A stretch of 64,000 nt of DNA from CAVPDE01 sp963707125 (GTDB lineage Bacteria; Desulfobacterota; DSM-4660; Desulfatiglandales; HGW-15): NCBI GenBank assembly GCA_963707125.1, contig CAVPOU010000018.1:62001-126000 (forward strand). The letters run 5' to 3'. This document shows, piece by piece, positions 16,825 to 24,427 of this stretch. Position 1 is the stretch's first letter. Each line of letters begins with the position of its first letter. The position numbers and the translations under genes were made by a program. The notes under the pieces were generated by a model. That model saw nothing but the letters and a program-made list of their open reading frames with translations, made no database searches and had not been told where the DNA came from.

Positions 16825-18153
16825 TCAATCTAAAAGAAGTTGCAGCCAAGGCATAACCCGCGTTCTCTTGCTATGCTTGATTAGAAACGCTTCGATATCA
16901 AGCCACATGTCATTAGTAGTTATATGACCGATCCCAGGATACAAAACGAATTTAGCTGAACTGCCAATAGATTGGTAAATATCCTCGGCAACAATCCATC
17001 GTTCTTGTATTGTCTCACCAAGAAAATGCAATTCTGTACTGACATCCTGACTGTCCCAGTTATCATCCTTGTCCCCCAGATATAAGAAAAGTGGAACTTT
17101 TTTAAACTCGCTCAGGTTGAATGGTGTACCAGTAACGACATCAAGATCTGAGATACCCAGATCGTATGTCATGTTGTGACCCCTGCATGTTGCCACAGGT
17201 GCTATCGGCCATCCCCCAGGTGAACCAATGGCCGCCGCCATGATTCTTTCAGGATGAATCGCAGAAAAGCGACTGACGAATGCCCCTGATGCGGAAAAGC
17301 CAATCATGAAAAACTTTTTGTTCGACTTAATCCCCTTCCCTGCAAGTCTCTCGATTGCATCATCGACCATGGCAATCAACTGCAAATCAATCCGAACCAG
17401 GTTTTCTCTTTGAGTCAGCAATGCCGCCCTGTCCAGCGCCTGTGTATATAGATCCTCATAACGCGGGAAAATCGGGACAAGGAGTGGTGCCTTCAATACA
17501 TAGGCAAATGGGGACCGTATATTGAGAAATGACTCTGCCCTTCCCTCATGAAAAGCAAAGTCATCAGACGGGACACCCGAATTGTTCGGTTCGACCAACA
17601 GCAGGGCGGAACTTCTGGCAGTTTCTGGAACGTAGAGTAAGTAAGGCCAGTGGAAGCCTTTTTCCGGTTGTGCGGCAATTTTTTGATAGTTGATAGATTC
17701 TATCCAAAAGGTTAAATTGTATTCTTCCGCAAAATTACCTTCGGTGTCCCGGATATTTTCATACCCCGGCAAATTTATCATTATCATAACTTTAGTGTGC
17801 GGGACAAATGGATAATGGACATCCTGTCGTGGCAAATAAAGGGTTTTGCCATCTTCAGACCAGTAGTTTGTGAAGAAAGAACTAGACCAGTTGGATGTGG
17901 ATACTGACCGGTACGCAGTATTCATAGGTTTGTTGAATGTTATAGATACCAGATCAGCAGTCTGGCTGACACCGGTCGCTCCGTTTACTGGATTCGCGGA
18001 GATTGCGACAGGTGATGCTGTAGCGAGTCCAACATGAACCAACATGAAGAAGAAAATAAGGCATAGGCTCAAATGGAAAAAACCCTCAGGATAGTCATTA
18101 TTTCTTTTATCATTCTCTATCCTCAAAGTTTTTGAGTTACATTTTCTTAACAT
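16825..18153 (-). CDS. Secreted alpha/beta hydrolase with N-terminal Ig-like (SbsA-type) domain
   Basis: Protein of ~442 residues. An N-terminal hydrophobic segment (LSLCLIFFFMLVHVGLATA) suggests export. A ~100-residue Ig-like domain follows (ISANPVNGATGVSQTADLV...ITFNKPMN), of the SbsA/Big type that describes bacterial surface proteins. The rest is an esterase/depolymerase-like alpha/beta hydrolase with nucleophile motif GFSASG, an Asp in YLGDKDDNW and a His near PGIGHITTND. The frame is open to 18201; the ATG at 18153 is preferred. Base composition is clearly more AT-rich than the neighbours, and the gene lies between direct repeats, both of which point to transfer. The IS element lies just upstream and may have cut off its promoter. 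Confidence 0.75.
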   Translation of the reverse strand: MLRKCNSKTLRIENDKRNNDYPEGFFHLSLCLIFFFMLVHVGLATASPVAISANPVNGATGVSQTADLVSITFNKPMNTAYRSVSTSNWSSSFFTNYWSEDGKTLYLPRQDVHYPFVPHTKVMIMINLPGYENIRDTEGNFAEEYNLTFWIESINYQKIAAQPEKGFHWPYLLYVPETARSSALLLVEPNNSGVPSDDFAFHEGRAESFLNIRSPFAYVLKAPLLVPIFPRYEDLYTQALDRAALLTQRENLVRIDLQLIAMVDDAIERLAGKGIKSNKKFFMIGFSASGAFVSRFSAIHPERIMAAAIGSPGGWPIAPVATCRGHNMTYDLGISDLDVVTGTPFNLSEFKKVPLFLYLGDKDDNWDSQDVSTELHFLGETIQERWIVAEDIYQSIGSSAKFVLYPGIGHITTNDMWLDIEAFLIKHSKRTRVMPWLQLLLD

Positions 18154-18263
18154 ATTTGAAATCCCCTCAATCATGCATGAAAACGCATGGTCGGTTCTCA
18201 TTTAATCCAGTCGTCCCTGAAAAACCGTAATTCTATCTGAATTTATTAGTAATTATTGAGAAT

Positions 18264-19656
18264 CACACTTGTCCAAAAACGGATTTAGAAACTGATTGAA
18301 AATGTCCTCCTCATGGGAGATTGTTGATGCGCCAACAACAACAAATCCCAAGGAAGCAGGAGGACACGACCCATGGTACTTTGTGCAAGCCTATTCAGTC
18401 AACTGGTTGCTCTGTTCAATAAAACACAGTTCTACCACCTGGTGAAGAACCACCGGGCAGAACAGTACTCTAAAGGATATAGCTCCTGGGACCATTTTGT
18501 AGCGATGCTCTTTTGTCAACTAGCCCAAGCCAAAAGCCTGAGAGAGATCTGTGGGGGGCTGGCCTGCACCATGGGAAAGCTTCGACATCTGGGGATGAAC
18601 GAACCCCCAACAAATCTACCCTTTCCTATGCGAATGCCCACAGACCCTGGCAGATGTTTCGCGATTTATTCTACGAGACCGTGAACGTGTGTAAGATGGC
18701 CGCTCCCAAAAATCATAAATTCCGCTTCAGGAACAAACTGCTCTCCCTCGATGCGACCACCATCGCTCTATGCTTGACCCTTTTCCCCTGGGCGGAGTTT
18801 CGCCGAACCAAAGGAGCCGTCAAACTGCATCTGCTTTTGGATCATGACGGATACTTTCCGGTCTATGCCTACATTGCCAACGGCAAGAAACACGAGGTCA
18901 CGGTGGCCCGAAAGATCCCTCTGCCCCCTGGCTCCATCATCACCATGGACCGTGGGTACAATGACTACAAGATATATGCCTCCTGGACGGAGGAGGGCAT
19001 TTTCTTTGTCACTCGCCTGAAGGACAACGCCGACTACACGGTCCTAGAAGAAAAGCTCATCCCGATCACCGGCAATGTACTTCGAGATCAACTGATCCAG
19101 TTCAACGGATTCTATGCTCACAAGAAGTGTGCTTACCCCCTGCGAAGGGTCGTCGTTTGGGACAGCGACAATGAGCGCCAAATCGTGTTGCTCACCAACC
19201 ATCTCAAGTTCGGAGCCAATACCGTATCCGCCATCTATAAGGACCGTTGGCGCATCGAGAACTTCTTCAAGGCTTTGAAACAAAACCTAAAGGTCAAAAC
19301 CTTCGTGGGCACCAGTGAGAACGCTCTCTGCATTCAAATTTGGACAGCATTGATTGCCATGTTGCTGATCAAGTACCTTCAGTTCAAATCCAGGTTTGGG
19401 TGGTCCCTATCTAATCTGGTCGCTTTCCTGCGTTGGAACCTCTTTACCTACAGGGATCTATGGGAATGGATTGACCATCCATTCGATGTATTGCCGTTAC
19501 AACCAAAGCCTGTCCAACACGTGTTATCGCTGCCGGGTCTTGGACAGCATCTTCTGAGAGGGACAACCTAAATTGTGAAGGGTCTTCTATGGACCCCTAA
19601 CTTATTGAAAACTCAATGGCTCGGTACGAAACTCAGACTTATTTTGGACAGCAGTG
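18264..19656 (+). mobile_element. IS4-family insertion sequence with 9-bp target duplication
   Basis: A 1393-bp element. Its ends are inverted repeats: left CACACTTGTCCAAAA, right (reverse-complemented) CACTGCTGTCCAAAA. The 9-bp direct repeat ATTGAGAAT flanks it at 18255-18263 and 19657-19665. It carries one IS4-type DDE transposase gene broken by a frameshift. The intact target duplication suggests a fairly recent insertion. Confidence 0.85.
18373..19571 (+). pseudogene. IS4-family transposase, frameshifted
   Basis: The first frame (18373 on) gives a normal N-terminus (FNKTQFYHLVKNHRAEQYSKG ...). At ~18606 it passes into the next frame, which continues NKSTLSYANAHRPWQMFRDL to the stop at 19571. 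The shift lies in a run of five C after GAA; one missing base explains it. DDE marks are visible: LSLDATTIALCLTLFPWA, ITMDRGYND and YKDRWRIENFFKALKQ (the Y-R-E signature). The whole product would be ~400 residues, normal for the family. The frameshift may be a real mutation or a sequencing error; programmed frameshifting is not typical of this family. Confidence 0.85.
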
Positions 19657-20331
19657 ATTGAGAATATGTGCTATCAAAATTGCAGGTTTTTCGGCAACAA
19701 CCATCCAAAACCTTGCAATTTTTGAGAGCATGAAACCCAAGAAATCTCCCCACTACAGATCGGCAAAAGGATTTGTTCCGGTTTGAGCTTTGCGGTGAGG
19801 TGAGGTGATAAGAACTCGCTTCAGATTGGCGGGAGTATAAGGGGATTTGGCCTTGTGTGTCAAGGGCAAACTTGGCACATCATGTTGAGGGCAAGATGAT
19901 TGCGGTGGACGGGGGTGTTCCGGGCTGGTACGGTCCGCTGGGAACGCAAGTGGGAGCAAGCCCGAGATTTGCTGAGAGACGGCGTTTTGAGCGAAAAAGG
20001 ACGAAGATCACCTTCCAGGCCGCATCTCGATTTCTTGGCTCATGGGAGGAGGTCCGATGGCTATATGGGGTCGCCCAAGAACGAGCGATTACTGATCCAA
20101 GTCCGTTGCAGATCCAAGCGATCATCCACCGACGATTACAAATGCTAGTCTATCGAGCGGCCACGTAGCACGCCGGTCACGATTTCGAAAATCTCAGAAT
20201 CTCTGCGGCGCATTCATCAAGAACCAGAGAGACGAGTGCTCCGTTCTCAGACGAGAGGGGAAATCGGCGGGTTTCCCCTCACCCGCCCCCTCCCCTGGTT
20301 TGGGGAGAGGGCGGATGGAGGAGAAGGGTAT
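19657..20331. other. Non-coding interval with repeats
   Basis: Holds the right end of the IS target duplication, the right 160-bp direct repeat, a short frame that continues out of the repeat to 20168 without any recognised similarity, and a palindromic CCCCTCACCC/GGGGAGAGGGCGG repeat at about 20274-20315. I see no real gene. Confidence 0.55.
19799..19958. repeat. 160-bp direct repeat flanking the hydrolase/IS segment, right copy
   Basis: Same orientation and length as the copy at 16534-16693. Here the open frame continues past the repeat for ~70 codons (to 20168), so this copy may be nearer to an original longer unit, of which the left copy is a fragment. Confidence 0.8.
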
Positions 20332-21972
20332 CTAGAATTTCGGTGCCGCAAGACCGAGGTCCTGGGCAATGACTTTATAGCAGTTGTAGCTCGAGCCGCG
20401 TCCGATGCCGGGGCCGCCGTAGACACCGGATGAACACTGATAGAGGTTCTTGATAAAGGTCCTGTACCCGCCGGGAATGCCCCTGAAGCGACCGTTCTGA
20501 ACGCCGGCCATATTGCCTTCACACCAGCCCCCTTCCTTCATATCCAGATGCGTATCCTGGATATCCGCAGGGTTGGTGATCCGGTGGACAATGAGATTGT
20601 CTTTCGTCATGTTCGGAGCATACTCCGACCACACCTCGAAAAGCACGTCCACAAACTGCTCGGTCATCTGTTTCCATTCCTTCCTGGAGAACAACCTCGC
20701 AGGACAGGTGAACTCTTCCACATGTAAGGAGTGCTTTCCCTCAGGCACCCTGCTGCGATCCCAAATGCTGTCCGGGGCGGTGAGGATAAACATCTTGGAA
20801 GGAATGCCCAGGAGATAAATCTCGTGCTGGTATTTGTCTTCGATGAACCCGAGGTCTTTGGGTGCGAAATAGGTCCGGGGCGTCATGTTTATGTCGGGGT
20901 TGTCCTTGGCGGCTTTATACTTGGGAAGTTCATGAACCCCTACGGTTCCCCAGAACAGCTCGCCTCGATCGAACTGGTAGACCCGGGCCTTGCGTTTCAT
21001 GACGTCCGTGATCCTATCCTCTCCGATCAGCCGCAGAAAGAGCTGAGGGGAGGCATTGTCCGAGACCACCAGCTGCTTGGCCGTGACCTCCGTGCCGTCC
21101 AGCAGCTTTACTCCTTTGGCTTTGCCGTTTTCGATGAGAACCTTTTGGACTTCCGAATTGATGTGGTACTCGATGCCCAGTTTCTTGCCCACGGAAACCA
21201 GCGAATTGGTGATAGCCTGGGTGCCGCCTTTGGCAATGGCAGCCGTTTCCCAACCCAAGGTCAGGTGAATCGTCGCAATCGTCACCATGATTCCGGGCAC
21301 ATCTTCAGGAAAGCAGCCCCATGACGTCAGGAATCCTCTCAAGGTGAGAATTCTCAGCTCATCGCTTTCAAAGAAATAGCGGGCGATTTGCTTGCACGTC
21401 ATGAACTGCATGGGGAGCTCCAACCCGCTTTCGGGATCATTGAAAAGCTCTTCCAACGGGTCGGGCACACCCCAGGGAGTGGGAGGCGAATATCGGTACT
21501 TGTGGAAGGCTGCGCGCCACTTGTTCTTGTATTTTTCGGTGAGATCAAGGTACGTTTGCGCATCGATTTTGGAAAACCGCGCAATCTGATCGTAGGTCTT
21601 TTTGACGTTCGCCTCATTGTACTTTGTTTCGCCCGTCTTGGGATCGACCACGGTGAAGGCCGCATAAGCCACATAGCTGGTCCCGTCGTCAAAGATGATC
21701 GCTTCATTGGTGTCCGGAAACGTGTATTCCAGTCCTTCTTGGCGAAGATTGAATTCTTTGTAAGCCGGGTGGCTGTAAAAGCGCGTGAAATGGGCGCAAA
21801 AATTTCCGCGAAATCCGGGAGAAGGAAGATCCTCAGTGATCGCTCCCCCGCCCAAATGGTCCAGGCGCTCAAAAACTCCGACCTTCATCCCTGCTTTGGC
21901 CAGATAGGGCGCTATGATCGAAGCGTGATGGCCTCCTCCAATAATTACCGCATCGTACACTTTGTCAGCCAT
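20332..21972 (-). CDS. Phytoene-desaturase-like FAD oxidoreductase (PYROXD2-type)
   Basis: Flavoprotein of 546 residues. A Rossmann motif at the N-terminus (DAVIIGGGHHASIIAPYLAK), then VFERLDHLGGGAITED, marks the NAD(P)/FAD amine oxidase/phytoene desaturase superfamily. A long insert and a C-terminal GIPGGYRTFIKNLYQCSSG..GGPGIGRGSSYN match the PYROXD2/CrtI-like group. No carotenoid genes are nearby. It lies downstream of etfB and etfA on the same strand, so it may pass electrons to ETF while oxidising an unknown substrate. GAGGAGG lies 6 nt before the ATG. The substrate is not known. Confidence 0.78.
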   Translation of the reverse strand: MADKVYDAVIIGGGHHASIIAPYLAKAGMKVGVFERLDHLGGGAITEDLPSPGFRGNFCAHFTRFYSHPAYKEFNLRQEGLEYTFPDTNEAIIFDDGTSYVAYAAFTVVDPKTGETKYNEANVKKTYDQIARFSKIDAQTYLDLTEKYKNKWRAAFHKYRYSPPTPWGVPDPLEELFNDPESGLELPMQFMTCKQIARYFFESDELRILTLRGFLTSWGCFPEDVPGIMVTIATIHLTLGWETAAIAKGGTQAITNSLVSVGKKLGIEYHINSEVQKVLIENGKAKGVKLLDGTEVTAKQLVVSDNASPQLFLRLIGEDRITDVMKRKARVYQFDRGELFWGTVGVHELPKYKAAKDNPDINMTPRTYFAPKDLGFIEDKYQHEIYLLGIPSKMFILTAPDSIWDRSRVPEGKHSLHVEEFTCPARLFSRKEWKQMTEQFVDVLFEVWSEYAPNMTKDNLIVHRITNPADIQDTHLDMKEGGWCEGNMAGVQNGRFRGIPGGYRTFIKNLYQCSSGVYGGPGIGRGSSYNCYKVIAQDLGLAAPKF

Positions 21973-22282
21973 TTCATTACCTCCTCATTGATATTGTTGA
22001 TGTTAGTACAGACGGTTTTTTAAAAAGTTCAAAAGCACTCTTTTCTGTCATTCCCGCGGAGGCGGGAATCCAGTCCTGCTAAGCGCTTCTGGACTCCCGC
22101 CTTCGCGGGAGTGACGGTCGAGAGGCCCTTGTGGCTCCCCGTTTCACCAGAAATGCGATTTGTCCTGCAGCCCCCCTCCCCCCTCTTTAGTAAAGGGGGG
22201 AAACGCGAATACGTCCTCCCCTTTGTAAAGAGCCTGTCCTGAGCTTGTCGAAGGAGGAGACAGAGGGGATTTGTTTCGTGAT
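21973..22282. other. Intergenic region with R1 palindrome and C-rich repeat
   Basis: Contains the R1 repeat at 22047-22117 and a CCCCCCTCCCCCC...AAAGGGGGG inverted pair at about 22170-22202. No gene is seen. Confidence 0.6.
22047..22117. repeat. Dispersed palindromic repeat, family R1, copy 3
   Basis: A 71-bp palindrome from GTCATTCCCGCGG to GCGGGAGTGACGG, the cleanest of the four copies in the window, located between the phytoene-desaturase-like gene and etfB. Confidence 0.82.
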
Positions 22283-23077
22283 TTATCTCAGTTCTTTGAA
22301 AACCGTTGCCAGCTTGCCGGCCTTTTCTTCAGGCGACGCCCCTTCGATGATAACGCACTCCCTCCTCATGTCCGGCGGCGGGCACAGCTCAGCGAGCTGG
22401 ACTCCCTTGAGGGTCTCCGCGCTGATGCCCAATTCCTTCATCCCCCATTTGGGGATCGGCATAGGCCGCTTAAGGAGCATCAGCATCTTGCTTCTTGCAA
22501 CATATCTCAGCTCCCCCACCTCATTGCTCACCGTGACCAAGGCTGGGAGCCCAGCCTCAACCACCTCGTACCCCACGGGAACAAGTTTTTCCACCACGGC
22601 GCTGCTGTCGCTGATTTTTATCGAGCGCGCCAAGCTGACCGATGGAATGCCGAGCATTTCCGCGAGGATCAGGCCCACCTGCCCGGAGTCCCAGTCTCCC
22701 GCCTGCCTTCCTGTCAGGATCAGATCATACCCGCCAATCTTCTTGATGGCACAGGAAAGCACGTAAGCGATGGAACGACTCTCCAGCCTTTCGAATGCAG
22801 GATCTTCCAGAAGAATCAGCGCATCGGCGCCGGCGGCAATCGATTTTCTTAGCACGGTATCCGAAACCTTTCTGCCCATGCTTAAAACCGTGATCTTTCC
22901 TCCCAACTCTTCCTTGATCCTGATTGCAGCTTCCAAAGCGTTTTCGTCATAGGGGCTGATCACATCGGGAGCGTCCACCACAACCTCCTTCTTTTCCGTG
23001 TTGACGCTCACATTCGAGAAGGGGACTTCCGGATCGGGTATCTGTTTTGCACAGACGATGATTCTCACATCTTTCAT
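22283..23077 (-). CDS. etfB: Electron transfer flavoprotein beta subunit
   Basis: EtfB of 264 residues. Family marks are IIVCAKQIPDPEVPF at the N-terminus, DVISPYDENALEAAIRIKEE, TVLSMG, and LILTGRQAGDWDSGQVG. EtfB pairs with EtfA to bind FAD and AMP (or a second FAD in bifurcating types) and carries electrons from acyl-CoA or other flavin dehydrogenases. The frame is open to 23317, but ATG at 23077 with GGAGG 6 nt upstream is the real start. It begins 2 nt after the etfA stop. With the Fe-S oxidoreductase at 24428 it forms an ETF-to-menaquinone chain. Confidence 0.93.
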   Translation of the reverse strand: MKDVRIIVCAKQIPDPEVPFSNVSVNTEKKEVVVDAPDVISPYDENALEAAIRIKEELGGKITVLSMGRKVSDTVLRKSIAAGADALILLEDPAFERLESRSIAYVLSCAIKKIGGYDLILTGRQAGDWDSGQVGLILAEMLGIPSVSLARSIKISDSSAVVEKLVPVGYEVVEAGLPALVTVSNEVGELRYVARSKMLMLLKRPMPIPKWGMKELGISAETLKGVQLAELCPPPDMRRECVIIEGASPEEKAGKLATVFKELR

Positions 23078-23079
23078 GA

Positions 23080-24063
23080 TCACTCCTCCAGTTTCTTGAT
23101 CAATGCGGGTAGGAGCTCCTTGTAATCGGCAACCACTCCATAGTCGGCCACCTTGAACATATTGCAGCCCGCATCCGTGTTGATGGCTATAATTTTCTTT
23201 GATCGGATCATACCGACCAGGTGTTGCACCGCTCCTGAGATACCCACCGCCACATAGGCATCCGGGGCAATCATCGAACCGGTCAAGCCGACCTGGTGGT
23301 CGGAGGACATCCAGCATTTATCCACCACAGGCCTGCTGCATCCGACCATCACGTTCCCATGGGTTTTGCTCATCGCCTTGGCGAAAGCCATGAGCATTTC
23401 AAAATCCTCCTTTGCAGCGATCCCTCGCCCGCCGGAGATGACGATGTTCGCTTTGTCCAGTTCGACGACCTCCTGTTCCACAGTCTTCAGGGACTTGACT
23501 CTTATTAGGGATTCATCAAGACGGGGGGTCATAGGCACCATCTCGCTCTTCGTGGCCGTTTGCTCTATCGGCTCAAAGGCCCCTTTCCTCACGGTGACAA
23601 TCTGAGGACTGCCTTCAATCCTCAATATGGCCACGGCGTTACCCCCATAGATGGGTTTTGTGCGGATGAGACCTTTGTCCGTGGGATCGATCCTCAATCC
23701 GGTGCAGTCCGTGGTCAGCTCCGTATTCAGCCGATACGCCAGCCTAGGCGCCACTTCCCTGCCTACAAAAGAGTGGCTGATGAGAAAGAGTTTGGGGGCA
23801 ATCTGCTTGCACAGCCACTCCAAGGCCCCTACCCAGGCATCGGGTTGGAAGTCTTTGAGCAGCGGGTGCTCAAGCCGATAGACCTTATTCAATCCATAGG
23901 CTGCAACCGATTCGGCCAACGGGGAGGTTTCATGTCCGACGACCACCGCTGACGTTCCGGTGCCCAGATCCTTCGCCAGGACGCTTCCCCCTCGTATGAG
24001 TTCGAGGGTCTTCTTGTCCAACAAACCCCCTTTGGTTTCAACCAACACCAACACGTCGCTCAT
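23080..24063 (-). CDS. etfA: Electron transfer flavoprotein alpha subunit
   Basis: EtfA of 327 residues. The C-terminal FAD domain is clear (VVISGGRGIAAKEDFEML, VGLTGSMIAPDAYVAVGISGAVQHLVGM, IIAINTDAGCNMFKVADYGVV). GGAGGG lies ~10 nt before the ATG. It lies immediately upstream of etfB and downstream of the membrane Fe-S oxidoreductase gene, separated from the latter by a 364-nt repeat-filled gap. Expected role: accept electrons from flavin dehydrogenases of the neighbouring pathway and pass them to the membrane. Confidence 0.93.
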   Translation of the reverse strand: MSDVLVLVETKGGLLDKKTLELIRGGSVLAKDLGTGTSAVVVGHETSPLAESVAAYGLNKVYRLEHPLLKDFQPDAWVGALEWLCKQIAPKLFLISHSFVGREVAPRLAYRLNTELTTDCTGLRIDPTDKGLIRTKPIYGGNAVAILRIEGSPQIVTVRKGAFEPIEQTATKSEMVPMTPRLDESLIRVKSLKTVEQEVVELDKANIVISGGRGIAAKEDFEMLMAFAKAMSKTHGNVMVGCSRPVVDKCWMSSDHQVGLTGSMIAPDAYVAVGISGAVQHLVGMIRSKKIIAINTDAGCNMFKVADYGVVADYKELLPALIKKLEE

Positions 24064-24427
24064 CGCTACCAGCCCTCCTTATTCGTGATTGTTTTAACGC
24101 AGGCCTTTGGCCGCAACCAAAGACTAATTCCGAAACCCGAATGTCGAATATCGAACAAGGAATTTCGAATGATGAAGTTATATCTCTTTTGTTGCTACCT
24201 TCGGCGTTCGTCATTCGTCATTCGACCTGCCCGCTATGCCCCGCAAGTTCCAGCTAGATCCGCCATACTTACGAGTGTCACGGCTATCGTTGCGCTGCAA
24301 AGCGCCTCGCAGGGCAGGCGGGTATTCTGCGGTTCGTTTTTGACCTTCTACGCAGCTTGCGCAGAAGTTACAGACTAAGATTCCAATCTCTTCCATGGCT
24401 TTATTGTTTGGTGACAGGATTCCCTGC
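24064..24427. repeat. Dispersed repeat, family R4, long copy between etfA and the ETF oxidoreductase gene
   Basis: No gene. The stretch contains GGCCGCAACCAAAGAC, GTCGAATATCGAACAAGG, GCCCGCTATGCCCC and CGCAGCTTGCGCAGAAG. The same blocks occur in reverse order and orientation at 47755-48095, so the two are inverted copies of one ~300-bp element; shorter pieces lie at 5255-5420 and 50665-50745. Confidence 0.75.

Noticed and set aside
18373..19571. Programmed -1/+1 frameshift in the transposase
   Set aside because: The site lacks a slippery heptamer of the usual type and IS4-family elements normally have a single frame; a simple base loss in a C run is more likely.
19857..20168. Plus-strand frame of 103 codons in the right direct repeat
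   Set aside because: There is no ribosome-binding site and no recognised similarity, and the matching frame in the left repeat copy is different. It is treated as non-coding.
22283..23317. EtfB with an 80-residue N-terminal extension
   Set aside because: The extension overlaps etfA in another frame, and GGAGG marks the ATG at 23077.
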